The notes: generated by a model not told the origin, from the sequence alone. Positions 50,832 through 60,139 are shown, counted from the stretch's first letter. The stretch is 64,000 nucleotides of DNA from Natronosalvus caseinilyticus (GCF_017357105.1 NZ_CP071596.1:3410001-3474000), one strand, 5' to 3'. Numbers and translations are program-made.

Positions 50832-52595
50832 TTATTTCTCCTCGACGTGGCGAATCTCACAGGCCACGCCGCGCGTGCTCTCGACCATCTCGCGGCCGAA
50901 CATCTCGGCGCGACCGATACCGAACGCCTTCGGCCCTTCCACGACGACCTCGTCGCCCACGCGGATGTCCTCGTCGGCGTCGACGACCCCCGGCGCCAGG
51001 ACGCTTCCCTGCGGGACGAAGCCGTCGATCTCGAGGAGCTTCGTCGGCGCGTCGCTCGCGACCCAGCGTCTCGCGCCCTCCAGCGTGAACGACAGGGTGC
51101 CGTACTGGGGGACCATCGTCGCCAGTTGCGTCTCCTCGGAATCGATATCCCGAATCTGGAGTCGCGGATAGCGACTCGTCGTCCGGAACTTCTCGAAGAG
51201 GTCGTCGCCGGCACCGTCGCCGAGGAGGTAGTCCGCGAGTGCCCGGACGGTGTTGTGCTCACGTTCGCGCTTCTGGTACGCGGGTTCGCCGGAGAGGGCG
51301 TCGCTCAGATTCGCCAGGGACTCGTCGTCGATCGGGTGGGCACCCCGGTCGATGGTATAGGTCACCTCGAGGTCGAGTTCGGCCTCGACGCGCTCGACGA
51401 TGTCGCGGTAGCCCTCGTCGGGGACGTGGGCGACGATTCGCGGGTACGCGTTTCGCTCGAGGTAGCGCCGAAGGACGCGGGCGACGAACCCTTTCTCGTC
51501 CTCGGACCACCGCCCCGTGACGACGGTGTCGTAGTGCTGGGCCGGGTAGGTCGTCTCGAGTTCCTGGGGGACGACGCCGATGGGCGAGGTCATCGAGACC
51601 AGATGACCGCGCCACTGGATCGCCCGGTGGAACTGGCTGTGGCTCTGGGACTCGCTGTAGGGTTTGCGGGCCGAGCAGGGCACGAGCACGAGCGGCGCGT
51701 CGAACCGGTTGCGGTAGCGGCTGGTCACGCGGTCGGCGAAGCGCTGGATCTCGACGCGCCGGAGGGTGTCCTCGGTCGCGGCGTCGAGGTTCGCTTCCCG
51801 GAGGATGGGCGTTCGCTCCTCGAGGTAGGTCCACTGGGAGTCGAGTTCGCGCATCGCGGCGGTGAGCCACTGTTCCTGGCGAGCCTGGCCCTCGACGTAG
51901 TCGCGCAGACGACCGTCCCGGATCCGCTGGCGGACGATCGCGAGTTCCGCGTCCAAGGCGTTCCGGTTGTGTTCGGCGCAGTCCGCTCGCGTGAACTCCT
52001 CGCGGGGCGTCTGGCAGGCCGGGCACGAACACGGCAGTTCCTCGAGGTCCTCGAGGAAGTACTCGCTCTCGGTGGTGAGGTACTTCCCCTGGGTGCCCTT
52101 GATCGTCGCTCTGGCGGCGTCGAAGCAGTCGACGCCCGCGTAAGCGAGCAGGGCGACGTTCCGGGGCGTCGCGACGCCCGAGAAGACCAGTGCGGTGTCG
52201 GCCGGGATGGTCTCCCGGACCGACACCACGGCCTCGACGAGCGCGGCCCCGTGACCGACGACCGACTGCACGTCGGAGACGGCGTAGGCGTCGGTCCCCT
52301 CGTCGGCAGGGCTGGCGCTCAAGATTACGGCGACGCTCGGATAGGAGACGTCGGGGTAGTCGACGGCGAACGATTCGCGAACGGGCTCGGCCGTCCCACC
52401 GGGGAAGCCGCGGTGGGGCAGGACGGTCAGCGAAGACTCGTCGCCGTCCGGAACGCCGCGGTTGGCCGCCCACAGCGACCCGCCGTCCTCGAGCAGGTCG
52501 CCGACGAGCGCCGGGGTCGTCCGCGGCGTCTCGAGGCGGAGTTCCCCCAGGCGCGCGGCCCCGTCGCGCGCGTGGACTTCGAAGTAGTCGGTCAT
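50832..52595 (-). CDS. arcS: Archaeosine synthase ArcS
   Basis: ArcS converts preQ0 at position 15 of tRNA to archaeosine. The 587-residue protein is a TGT-like paralog that lacks the queuosine-type active centre and instead has the conserved PCSARKPYSESQSH motif. A Cys cluster (CSCPACQ and TRADCAEH) may bind zinc. The C-terminal PUA domain has FVPQGSVLAPGVVDADEDI. It begins MTDYFEVH; the alternative start two codons earlier is a GTG. Confidence 0.93.
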   Translation of the reverse strand: MTDYFEVHARDGAARLGELRLETPRTTPALVGDLLEDGGSLWAANRGVPDGDESSLTVLPHRGFPGGTAEPVRESFAVDYPDVSYPSVAVILSASPADEGTDAYAVSDVQSVVGHGAALVEAVVSVRETIPADTALVFSGVATPRNVALLAYAGVDCFDAARATIKGTQGKYLTTESEYFLEDLEELPCSCPACQTPREEFTRADCAEHNRNALDAELAIVRQRIRDGRLRDYVEGQARQEQWLTAAMRELDSQWTYLEERTPILREANLDAATEDTLRRVEIQRFADRVTSRYRNRFDAPLVLVPCSARKPYSESQSHSQFHRAIQWRGHLVSMTSPIGVVPQELETTYPAQHYDTVVTGRWSEDEKGFVARVLRRYLERNAYPRIVAHVPDEGYRDIVERVEAELDLEVTYTIDRGAHPIDDESLANLSDALSGEPAYQKREREHNTVRALADYLLGDGAGDDLFEKFRTTSRYPRLQIRDIDSEETQLATMVPQYGTLSFTLEGARRWVASDAPTKLLEIDGFVPQGSVLAPGVVDADEDIRVGDEVVVEGPKAFGIGRAEMFGREMVESTRGVACEIRHVEEK

Positions 52596-52677
52596 ATCCA
52601 CACTCGAGCGCGGCGGGTGAAAGAGGCTGTCGATACGGGTCGAACGCCGGGACGCGAAAATCGTGGGTTAGGGTGGC

Positions 52678-53148
52678 TTACTCGAGTTCGACGGTCACTT
52701 GCCCGTCGAAGGTGAGCATGATCGTCTGGGCGAGACTGCCGAAGAGGGCCTTCCCGGTCCGGGAGCGCTTGCGGCCGACGAGGAAGATGTGATCACAGCC
52801 GTGTTCCTCGGCGGCGTCGAGAATGGCCGTCGCCTCCGTGTTCGCGTCGACGATTTTCGGGACGACGGTGAAGTCGACCTCGCCCTCGACGGTCTCGAGT
52901 GCTTCCCGTGCCAGCTGGCCGGTATTGTGGAGGAGACGATTTTCGATCGTGTCCGTGCCGTAGGCAGCGACGTGAGCGTCGCTGACCTGGCCGATGGCCT
53001 CGCGCTCGGCGTCGACCTCGTCCGTCGTGGTCATGGGAAGCAAGACGAGTTCGGCGTCCGCTCCGGCGGCGAGTTCGCCAGCAGTCTCGAGCAGCGATCG
53101 ATGTCGGTCCGTGTCGTCGACGACGACGAGTCCTGTGTTCATATTCAT
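52678..53148 (-). CDS. Universal stress protein-like
   Basis: The 156-residue protein has a Usp-like fold: LVVVDDTDRHRSLLETAGELA, and near the end GCDHIFLVGRKRSRTGKALF with FGSLAQTIML. A strong AT-rich promoter (aaatattatc) lies 24-28 bases before the ATG at 53148, which is preferred over the ATG two codons later. Confidence 0.88.
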   Translation of the reverse strand: MNMNTGLVVVDDTDRHRSLLETAGELAAGADAELVLLPMTTTDEVDAEREAIGQVSDAHVAAYGTDTIENRLLHNTGQLAREALETVEGEVDFTVVPKIVDANTEATAILDAAEEHGCDHIFLVGRKRSRTGKALFGSLAQTIMLTFDGQVTVELE

Positions 53149-53166
53149 TGATACGCTCGGGATTGT

Positions 53167-53176
53167 GATAATATTT
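53167..53176 (-). promoter_or_regulatory. TATA box of a stress protein gene
   Basis: On the minus strand it reads aaatattatc, about 24 bases before the ATG at 53148. Confidence 0.5.
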
Positions 53177-53355
53177 GCGTGAATACACGACTCATGGGGA
53201 ACAGTATCGTACGTCTGTGAGCACCTCACGGGGTTGGGGAGTGGTGACACGATCGAATGAACCACGGAAAGTCGTGTCAGAATTCACAGATTGGGTGCCT
53301 GCCTGTCTCTCGCGCCAACCCAACGACTTTCTCGATTCGAGTCCTGCCAACGGGT

Positions 53356-54744
53356 ATGACCACACCGACGGAACCGGACGACTCGAGTCGGCTCGAGCGA
53401 GCGCTCGGATGGGCCTGGTCCGACGACCAACCATGGGAGCTGTTGACCGCGCTCACCCAGCTCGAGAACCGCATGGGTGGATCCCCTGGAGAACGGGCAG
53501 CGGCCGACCTCGTCGCCGAGGCGTTCGAACGCGTCGGCGTGGCGAACGTCGGTCTCGAGTCGTTTCCGATCCAGTACTGGGAACGCGGGGAGACGACCTT
53601 CGTCGTCACTGATCCCGTCGAGCGCGAGTTCGAGGCACTCGCGCTGCCGTACGCCCCGGCGGCGGACCTCGAGGCGCCGCTGGTCGACGTCGGCTACGGA
53701 ACCCCGGAGGAAATCGACGCCGCGGGCAAGGCCGTCGAGGGAGCTATCGTCGTCGCGAGCACGACCACCCCGGCCGGCCAGCGGTTCGTCCACCGCATGG
53801 AGAAGTTCGGCCACGCGGTCGACGCCGGCGCGGCCGGGTTCGTCTTCGCCAACCACGTTCCCGGACAACTGCCACCGACCGGGTCGTTACGGTTCGACCG
53901 TGAGGCAGCCATCCCCGGAATCGGCGTCAGCGCGGAGACTCACGACTGGTTGACGGAGTACGCCAATTCGCCGACGAGTGGTGCGGACGAATCCGCGAAC
54001 GCCCGGGCCAACCTCCGCGTCGAGGCGACGACCACGGACGGCTCGAGCCAGAACGTCGTCGGCACCCTCGGCCCCGATACCGACGATGAACTCCTAATGC
54101 TCGCTCACTACGACGCCCACGACGTCGCCGAAGGGGCCCTCGACAACGGTTGTGGCGTCGCGACGATCCTCGGGGCAGCTTCGATCCTCGCCGACGTCGA
54201 ATCGGATCTCGGGTGTCGGGTCCGCGTCGCGGCCGTCGGCTGCGAGGAAATTGGACTACTGGGCGCCGAAGCCCTGGCCGAGCGCCTCGACCTCGAGTCA
54301 ATCCGCGCCGTCGTCAACGTCGACGGGGCGGGTCGGTTCCGGAACCCGCAGGCGTACTCCCACGCTTCAGAAGAGATGCGTGCGCTGGCGACCGAAGTCG
54401 GGGAACGCTACGGTCAGCCCGTCGTCCACGAGACGGATCCGCACCCGTTCAGCGATCACTGGCCCTTCCTCCGGGCCGGCGTGCCCGCCCTCCAGTTACA
54501 CAGCGAACCGGCGGGCGGCGGCGAGCGAGGGCGTGGCTGGGGACACACGGCCGCCGACACCCGCGATAAAGTCGATGTGCGGAATATTCGAACGCACGCC
54601 ATGCTCGCAGCCCTCCTGGTTCGCACACTCTCGAGGCGAACCCCGTCACGAATCGACGCCACGGATCTTCGGGAGGCGTTTCGAGAACAGCACTACGAAC
54701 CGGGAATGCGCGCGTCGGATACCTGGCCTCGCGCCTGGGATTGA
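53356..54744 (+). CDS. M28-family zinc aminopeptidase
   Basis: The 462-residue hydrolase has an N-terminal region with a PA-like inserted domain (about 80-200), then the co-catalytic metal centre: H251 (LAHYDAHD), D263 (LDNGCG), E297/E298 (CEEIGLLG), D323 (VNVDGAGR) and H397 (GWGHTAADT). All M28 ligands are present. No signal peptide is seen, so it is probably cytoplasmic. Its substrate is unknown. A two-copy 19-bp direct repeat follows its stop codon. Confidence 0.9.
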   Translation: MTTPTEPDDSSRLERALGWAWSDDQPWELLTALTQLENRMGGSPGERAAADLVAEAFERVGVANVGLESFPIQYWERGETTFVVTDPVEREFEALALPYAPAADLEAPLVDVGYGTPEEIDAAGKAVEGAIVVASTTTPAGQRFVHRMEKFGHAVDAGAAGFVFANHVPGQLPPTGSLRFDREAAIPGIGVSAETHDWLTEYANSPTSGADESANARANLRVEATTTDGSSQNVVGTLGPDTDDELLMLAHYDAHDVAEGALDNGCGVATILGAASILADVESDLGCRVRVAAVGCEEIGLLGAEALAERLDLESIRAVVNVDGAGRFRNPQAYSHASEEMRALATEVGERYGQPVVHETDPHPFSDHWPFLRAGVPALQLHSEPAGGGERGRGWGHTAADTRDKVDVRNIRTHAMLAALLVRTLSRRTPSRIDATDLREAFREQHYEPGMRASDTWPRAWD

Positions 54745-54784
54745 AACAGGGCGCCCCTCGAGATGAACAGGGCGCCCCTCGAGA
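54745..54784 (+). repeat. 19-bp direct repeat, two copies, just after the M28 stop
   Basis: aacagggcgcccctcgaga occurs at 54745-54763 and 54766-54784, with a 21-base period. Each copy contains the palindrome gggcgccc. They lie between convergent genes and could pair as a terminator. Confidence 0.8.
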
Positions 54785-54801
54785 CCGGTTGCTGACACCG
54801 A

Positions 54802-55440
54802 TCAGGCGTCCGGGGCACCCTCGAGAATCGCCACCCCACTCGAGGCGCCGATTCGCTCGGCGCCGGCGTCGATCATGTCCAGGGCTTCCTCGTAACTTCC
54901 GACGCCGCCGCTCGCCTTGACGGGGAGGTACTCGCTCATCAACTCCACGTCCTCGACGGTGGCGCCACCGTCCGCGAACCCGGTCGACGTCTTGACCATC
55001 GTCGCGTCGGCCGCCTTCGCCGCCTCGCAGGCCGCACGTTTCTCCTCGTCGGTCAGCAGCGCCGTCTCGATGATCACCTTCACGGGGATGGGAACGGCTG
55101 CGACCAGTTCCTCGAGTTCGGCCTCTACCGCGTCCGTCTCACCGGCTTGCAGGAGGCCGACGTTGATCACCACGTCGAGTTCGTCGGCGCCGGCCTTCCA
55201 GGCGAGTTCGCCCTCGAGGTGTTTTACCTCGTGGTCGTGCTGGCCGTGCGGGAAGCCGATGACGGTCGCGAGCGTTACCTCGGGATGTGAGTCTGCCGCG
55301 TCTCCGACCGCGTACGGCGGAATACAGGCGTTCATCCCGTGTTCTGAAGCCTCGTCAAGCACGCGTTCGACGTCTGTCGGCGTCGTCTCGGGGCCGAGGA
55401 CGGTGTGGTCGATCAGGGGTGCGAGTTCGCTGCGGTCCAT
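54802..55440 (-). CDS. deoC: Deoxyribose-phosphate aldolase
   Basis: DeoC cleaves 2-deoxyribose 5-phosphate into glyceraldehyde 3-phosphate and acetaldehyde. The 212-residue barrel has Schiff-base Lys150 (MVKTSTGF), the conserved Lys175 (VKASGGV) and an Asp near 90 (DVVINVG). The length is typical. A strong TATA element (ctttttatcc) lies 27 bases before the ATG. Confidence 0.95.
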   Translation of the reverse strand: MDRSELAPLIDHTVLGPETTPTDVERVLDEASEHGMNACIPPYAVGDAADSHPEVTLATVIGFPHGQHDHEVKHLEGELAWKAGADELDVVINVGLLQAGETDAVEAELEELVAAVPIPVKVIIETALLTDEEKRAACEAAKAADATMVKTSTGFADGGATVEDVELMSEYLPVKASGGVGSYEEALDMIDAGAERIGASSGVAILEGAPDA

Positions 55441-55460
55441 ACCGGCCCGACTCGCTCGCG

Positions 55461-55470
55461 GGATAAAAAG
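55461..55470 (-). promoter_or_regulatory. TATA box of deoC
   Basis: On the minus strand ctttttatcc, centred 27 bases before the ATG at 55440, again implying a leaderless transcript. Confidence 0.65.
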
Positions 55471-55581
55471 GCGTCCGGTAGTGAGCGGTCTCCGGTCCGA
55501 CGTTCGTGGCAGTTATCTCGAGGCTCGAGTTCGCGTTCGCGTTCGCCGGCGGTCACCACAGGGCCTCGAGTCAGCCGGCAG

Positions 55582-56082
55582 TCACCGCGAGACGGCGACC
55601 TCGAGGTCGTCGCGCTCGACGGCGAGTCGGAACGTTGGAACCGTCCGGTACTCGACCTCGACGACATCCTTGCGCCGGAGGCTCTGAAGGCCGGATCGGA
55701 CGTCCTCGACGTCGGGGTCGACGTCGAACGCGTCCCGGAGGGCGTGGAGGACGGCGACGACGCTCTGGGAACGCTCCCCGGGCTCGGCGAGCACCTCGAC
55801 GATTTGCGCCTGGAGTTCGGGGACGCGGATCCGCGAGGGGGGTCCCTCGCCTTCCTCGCTAACGACGCCGGGTTCGACGTCGACCAGGTCCGCCGCCTCG
55901 GGGGTCGCCCGGATCAGGCTGTTGTCGTCCCGGAAGTAGTACTCACCCAGTTCGTTCTCGAGGAACTGGTGGACCTCGCTCCCGCTCTCGAGGTTCCACC
56001 GATCCTGCAACTCGCTGTTTTTCGTCGGCTGTAACTCCACCACGTCCGCCAGTCGTTCGCGAGCCTCCTCGGAGAGCGTCAT
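55582..56082 (-). CDS. DUF5797 protein
   Basis: The 166-residue protein opens MTLSEEARERLADVVELQPT, followed by NSELQDRWNLESGSEVHQFL. That is the haloarchaeal DUF5797 pattern as I remember it. It is helical and winged-helix-like at the N-terminus, and the C-terminal half has RSGLQSLRRKDVVEVEYRT. The function is unknown. A possible TATA element (caaaaatag) lies about 33 bases upstream. Confidence 0.82.
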   Translation of the reverse strand: MTLSEEARERLADVVELQPTKNSELQDRWNLESGSEVHQFLENELGEYYFRDDNSLIRATPEAADLVDVEPGVVSEEGEGPPSRIRVPELQAQIVEVLAEPGERSQSVVAVLHALRDAFDVDPDVEDVRSGLQSLRRKDVVEVEYRTVPTFRLAVERDDLEVAVSR

Positions 56083-56390
56083 CCTCGTATCACCTCGACG
56101 TACGGGCGTCCGCTATTTTTGCGTTGCGTCACGGGGACGGGACTCGAGGCTGGCCGCTGTGTCGGCCGATACGACGCGAACAGCATGGGTTCGAAATGAG
56201 AGCGCTCGAGGGGAAACAGTACGGGTACGCCTCCACTGTGTTCAATACTATAAAATCTATTGTAATACACACAGGACTTCGAACCGGTCGGCTGTCACAC
56301 CGAGCAATTCCAATGTTCAGAGCATCCCAGGTTTGGAGAATTCGGTGTTCAGAATCCAGGCTACGGCTCGAGTTGTCCAGATAACCCGGA
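56083..56390. other. 308-base AT-richer non-coding interval
   Basis: No gene is apparent. The middle holds an AT-rich tract (tactataaaatctattgtaa near 56243) that could act as a promoter in either direction, with no credible gene downstream of it on the plus strand. The two halves of a broken repeat (gtgttca) occur near 56239 and 56343. The DUF5797 promoter lies at the left end. Confidence 0.5.
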
Positions 56391-57242
56391 CTACGACTCG
56401 AGTGCATCAACGCGCGAGAAGACGAACTCTCGCAACAGCTTCCCGGCCAGCGAGGCGGCCTGCCCGTCGTCGCGGTCGTTGACCTCCACCGCGTCGAACC
56501 CGGTGGCGTGTGGCGCGACAGTCCGCACGACGTCGCGCATCGTCCGGGGATCGAGGCCGAACGGTTCCATCGTCCCCGTGCCCGGCGCGTAGGCCGGGTC
56601 GGCGCCGTCGATGTCGACGCTGAGATACGCTTCCCGACCCTCGAGGCGGTCCTCGAGTTCGGGGACGAAGTCGGCCGCCTCGTCGGGCGAAACGACGGTC
56701 ACGTCGTCCTCGCTCGCCCGCTCCCACTCCTCCTCGCTGCCCGTCCGCGCGCCGATGATGATCGCCTCCTCGACGTCGATGTCGGGCGCGTCATCGTAGT
56801 CGTCAGGATCGAGAATGCGGCGGGTCACACAGGCGTGACTGAGCGGATTGCCGTCGTACTCGCTCCGCAAGTCGAGGTGGGCGTCCAGACAGACGAACAC
56901 GTCCGCGTCGACCGCGCCCGCACCTGCCGCCGAGACGGTGTGCTCGCCGCCGAGCAATAGGGGGACGGCGTCGTCCCAGTGGACGTCGCGCAGGGTGCCC
57001 TCGAGGAACTCGAGGTACTCGTCCACCGCGTCCCACGCTCGAATATCGCCCGCGTCGTGGACGGCGCAGTCGGTGAATCGCCGGTCCGTCCGGTGGTCGT
57101 AATCGTCGAACGTCTCCGAAAAATGGCGGATGCGTCGGGGACCGAAGCGAGTCCCCGGCGCGAAGGTCGTCGATGCGTCGAGGGGCGCACCGACGACCAC
57201 GAAGTTCGCCTCCGTTCGATCGGCGGTCGCCCCCGGGTACAT
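56391..57242 (-). CDS. speB: Agmatinase-like ureohydrolase
   Basis: The 283-residue ureohydrolase has the manganese motifs: GGEHTVS with His101 (Glu100 replaces the usual Asp), DAHLDLR with D120, H122 and D124, and SVDIDGADPAYAPGTG with D210 and D212. It would release urea from agmatine or a related guanidino compound. Its ATG shares one base with the aIF5A stop, so both are in one operon. In haloarchaea, agmatine has been proposed as a donor in aIF5A modification. Confidence 0.88.
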   Translation of the reverse strand: MYPGATADRTEANFVVVGAPLDASTTFAPGTRFGPRRIRHFSETFDDYDHRTDRRFTDCAVHDAGDIRAWDAVDEYLEFLEGTLRDVHWDDAVPLLLGGEHTVSAAGAGAVDADVFVCLDAHLDLRSEYDGNPLSHACVTRRILDPDDYDDAPDIDVEEAIIIGARTGSEEEWERASEDDVTVVSPDEAADFVPELEDRLEGREAYLSVDIDGADPAYAPGTGTMEPFGLDPRTMRDVVRTVAPHATGFDAVEVNDRDDGQAASLAGKLLREFVFSRVDALES

Positions 57243-57616
57243 CAGACGATCTTGCGCTGGCCTTCCATCTCGAGGTACTCGATGTTGTCGTCGGGGGACG
57301 CGTCGACGTCCTCGGGGATGCGCATGGTGATGGTCTCGTAGGACTCGAGGTCCATAACCTGCATGTCGTCGCCGTCGACGGAGACGATCTGACCCTGTTT
57401 GCGGTTGATGATCGGGACCCAGATCTTCGCGTCGACGGGCTGGGATAGCGAGCGTCGCTTGCCGTCGAAGACGCCCCGGGCCTCGATTCGGGCCTTGGCG
57501 CTGCCGTGTTTGCCGGGCTTAGCCGTCGAGTAGGAGTCGATTTTACACGCTGCGTCGTCGATCAGGACGTAGCCGCCTTCTCCGAGGTCGCGAACTTCTT
57601 TCTGTTGCTTCGCCAT
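57242..57616 (-). CDS. eif5a: Translation factor aIF5A
   Basis: aIF5A promotes peptide-bond formation on stalled ribosomes and carries the hypusine-type modification. The 124-residue protein has the conserved Lys36 in [12 protein letters not shown], an SH3-like N-domain and an OB-fold C-domain ([19 protein letters not shown]). It is transcribed with an agmatinase-like gene. A TATA element (cctttatcac) lies 28 bases before the ATG. Confidence 0.96.
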   Translation of the reverse strand: MAKQQKEVRDLGEGGYVLIDDAACKIDSYSTAKPGKHGSAKARIEARGVFDGKRRSLSQPVDAKIWVPIINRKQGQIVSVDGDDMQVMDLESYETITMRIPEDVDASPDDNIEYLEMEGQRKIV

Positions 57617-57638
57617 ACAGCGGGGTAATCAATCGAAC

Positions 57639-57648
57639 GTGATAAAGG
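57639..57648 (-). promoter_or_regulatory. TATA box of the aIF5A operon
   Basis: On the minus strand cctttatcac, about 28 bases before the ATG at 57616. It implies a leaderless transcript for the aIF5A-agmatinase pair. Confidence 0.65.
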
Positions 57649-57726
57649 GATTGAATCGCGCTCTGAGACGAATCGGCGGCCTCGAGCGGTCGATCGACCC
57701 GGACAGCGGGGACTGCACATTGCGTC

Positions 57727-57873
57727 TCAGGTTGCGCTGATCCGCGGCGCCACGAGGTACTCCACGTCGCCGCCTCCGTCAGTAAACTTGTAGTGGATCA
57801 ACAACGGCTGTCTGGTTCCCCGCTCGAAATCGACGTCGACGACGGGCGAATCCAGTCGAGAGTGACGAGCTTT
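57727..57873 (-). pseudogene. Orphan coding remnant lacking a start codon
   Basis: A frame of about 48 codons reads LDSPVVDVDFERGTRQP, LLIHYKFTDGGG and DVEYLVAPRISAT before TGA. It looks like genuine haloarchaeal protein sequence, but no ATG, GTG or TTG opens the frame early enough. A GTG directly after the aminotransferase stop, at 57877, is in a different frame, so a single-base shift could once have joined them. It may be a decayed gene, a frameshifted small gene or a C-terminal fragment. Confidence 0.4.
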
Positions 57874-57877
57874 TCAC

Positions 57878-58972
57878 TTACTCGATCACGCGACCCACGC
57901 GCTCGAGTCCTTCCTCGAGTTCCCCGGTCGGAAGGCCGAACCCGATACGGAAGTAGTCCTCGAAGCCGAAGAGGTCGCCCGGTGCGAGCACCACGCTCTC
58001 CTCCTCGACGACCGTTCGGCAGAACTCGGTCCCGTTCTCGAAGCCGTCGGGAATCGTCACGAATCCGTTGACGCCGACGGGGTCGTACCACTCGAGGTCG
58101 TGGGCGTCGACGAACTCGCGAACGCGGTCGCGGTGGGTCGCCGCGAGGGTGCGGTTCTCCTCGAGGATGTCGTCCTCTTGCTCGCCGAGGGCCTGTTTCG
58201 CGACGTGCTGGCCGAAGATGGATGGCGAGATCGTCGTGTAGTCCTTCCAGGTCCAGGCGGCCTCGATCACCTCGCGGTCGCCGACGAGCCAGCCGAAGCG
58301 GGTCCCGGCGAGGCCGTAGGCTTTCGTGAGACTCGTCGTCGAGAGTCCGTGCGGTCCGAGGCTGGCGACCGGCGGCAGCGGGTCGTCGGCGAGCAGGCGG
58401 TAGACCTCGTCACAGAGCAGGTAAGCGTCGTTGTCCGCCGCCAGGTCGTAGAGCGCCTCGACTCGTTCGAGCGGATGGTACCGCCCCGTGGGATTGTTCG
58501 GGTTGTTGAGGACGATCACCCGGGTGTCGGGGCGGATCGCGTCGGCGACCGCGTCGACGTCGAGTTCCCACGTCGGCGGCTCGAGCGAGACGCGCGTGAC
58601 CTCGCCGACGGCCTCGGGGACGGCGTGGAGCGCCTGGTAGGTGGGCGTGACGACGACGGCGTGGCCGTCGCCAGTTGATCGCGACGACCTCGCCGACGCG
58701 TCGGCGCCGAGCAGCGACAGAAACGCCAGGAAGTTCGCCTCCTGGGTGCCGACGGTGAAGAGCACCTCGTCGGCCTCTCGGTCGTAGCGGTCCGCGACTT
58801 CGGCCCGGAGGTCGGGGTCGCCGTCGGTGGGAATCACGTACCCCAGGTCGCCGGGGTCGGTGTCGAAGCGACTCGCCGGCAGGCTTCGAATCCCGCTCTC
58901 GGCGAGCATGACGTCCGCCTCGTGTTCGTACTCGGCGAACCAGCGCTCGAGGCCGAAGGGTTCGATGTGCAT
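57878..58972 (-). CDS. Fold-type I PLP aminotransferase
   Basis: The 364-residue class I/II aminotransferase has the PLP Lys217 (TTSLTKAYGLAGTRFGW), NNPNNPTGRY, and the cofactor Asp in LLCDEVYRL. Its substrate pair is unknown; the N-terminus MHIEPFGLERWFAEYEHEAD is shared with several halophile aspartate-type enzymes. The start is the ATG giving MHIEPFGL; extensions upstream are basic. Confidence 0.9.
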   Translation of the reverse strand: MHIEPFGLERWFAEYEHEADVMLAESGIRSLPASRFDTDPGDLGYVIPTDGDPDLRAEVADRYDREADEVLFTVGTQEANFLAFLSLLGADASARSSRSTGDGHAVVVTPTYQALHAVPEAVGEVTRVSLEPPTWELDVDAVADAIRPDTRVIVLNNPNNPTGRYHPLERVEALYDLAADNDAYLLCDEVYRLLADDPLPPVASLGPHGLSTTSLTKAYGLAGTRFGWLVGDREVIEAAWTWKDYTTISPSIFGQHVAKQALGEQEDDILEENRTLAATHRDRVREFVDAHDLEWYDPVGVNGFVTIPDGFENGTEFCRTVVEEESVVLAPGDLFGFEDYFRIGFGLPTGELEEGLERVGRVIE

Positions 58973-59056
58973 GCCAAAATGAGGGAGACGAGACGGCAAA
59001 GAGCCACCGACTCGTTCACAGAGAAATCCGAATTGCTCCACCGGAACCTGACTCGC

Positions 59057-60139
59057 CTACCCGCGAAACCCGACCCGCTCGTCGCCCGCCGCCGGCTCGA
59101 GCGGACTCGGCGGCAACTCGGTGGCGACCTCGAGGTCGTTGTAGACACCGGGGGCGACGTCGTTTGGGCCGTCGGGGTAGTACAGCGCGGCCAGCAACTG
59201 AATCTGTCCGCGGCCGACGCCGAGTTCGAACTGCCCGCCGCCGTAACACCGAATCCCGTGCTCCTCGCAGTAGGCGATCGTCTCGAGCAGCGACTCGAGC
59301 GAGCCGAATCGGGAGGGCTTGACGTTCAGCCAGCGGGGCTCCCACGGCAGCGCCTCGACGTCTTCGACCCCGTGAATCGGGGCGTCCCAGGAGAGCCGGT
59401 TCCGGACCTCCGGGGCCTCGAGCAGCGGGCGCGTCTCCTCGGTCACGCCCGGATCCTCGATCACGGCCTTCGGGAACGACTCGAGCACGCGTTCGTAGAA
59501 CTCCGGATCCGCCGGCACGTCCACCTCGGTTCCCTCGTACTGTCCCTTCAGGTCGAGGATGCGAACCGTGTCGGTCGTCACCAGGTCGTCGATGACCTCG
59601 TCGGTCCACTCGGGCGTCGGATCGAGCTTGAACTCGAGGGACGGAACGGCGTCGCGAAGGCGCTCGACCCGTTCGGTTGACGGCGGCTCCCCGAGGCGGG
59701 TGCTCGCAACGAAGCGGAGCGGGTTCGGTTCGCGATCGAGTGCATCCCCGAGCGAGGTTCCGGCCTGGCGGAGCGCCAGGTCGAGCGCCGCGCTCTCGAG
59801 CGCCCAGCGACGGTAGTCCCGGAAGTCCTTGCGGTCGGGTGGGCCCGCCGGAAACAGGTCCAGGTCCTCGAGGCGATCGGAGAACGACGTCAGCGTGAAC
59901 TCGCCCTCGATGTCGTCGGTTGGCAACCCGACCCGGTGGAGGGCGTCGTGTTCCTCGGCGTCGTAGGTAACGTCTTCCCCGCGTCCCGTAACCTGCTCAC
60001 TACTCGAGTGCGGTCCCGAGAGCGCGACCTCGGTCGTCACCCGCGTAAAATCGCTCGACGTGTCCCGCTCGAGTCGCTCGAGTTCGACGTCGTCAACGTG
60101 TACCTCGAGGTCGGCGAGACGGTCGAAGTCCGTATCCAT
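59057..60139 (-). CDS. Enolase-superfamily protein
   Basis: The 360-residue protein has the C-terminal barrel pattern of the enolase superfamily (LEFKLDPTPEWT, KAVIEDPGVTEETRP, WLNVKPSRFGSLES). An acidic N-terminal capping domain precedes it. The Lys and Asp/Glu set is only partly visible, so I cannot name o-succinylbenzoate synthase, a racemase or another activity. It lies between the aminotransferase and a UbiB kinase gene, all on the minus strand. Confidence 0.78.
   Translation of the reverse strand: MDTDFDRLADLEVHVDDVELERLERDTSSDFTRVTTEVALSGPHSSSEQVTGRGEDVTYDAEEHDALHRVGLPTDDIEGEFTLTSFSDRLEDLDLFPAGPPDRKDFRDYRRWALESAALDLALRQAGTSLGDALDREPNPLRFVASTRLGEPPSTERVERLRDAVPSLEFKLDPTPEWTDEVIDDLVTTDTVRILDLKGQYEGTEVDVPADPEFYERVLESFPKAVIEDPGVTEETRPLLEAPEVRNRLSWDAPIHGVEDVEALPWEPRWLNVKPSRFGSLESLLETIAYCEEHGIRCYGGGQFELGVGRGQIQLLAALYYPDGPNDVAPGVYNDLEVATELPPSPLEPAAGDERVGFRG

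Noticed and set aside
50640-52715. Open frame of 691 codons antisense to arcS
   Set aside because: arcS carries diagnostic motifs on the minus strand. The plus-strand frame shows no domain and is an artefact of high GC and lack of stop codons.
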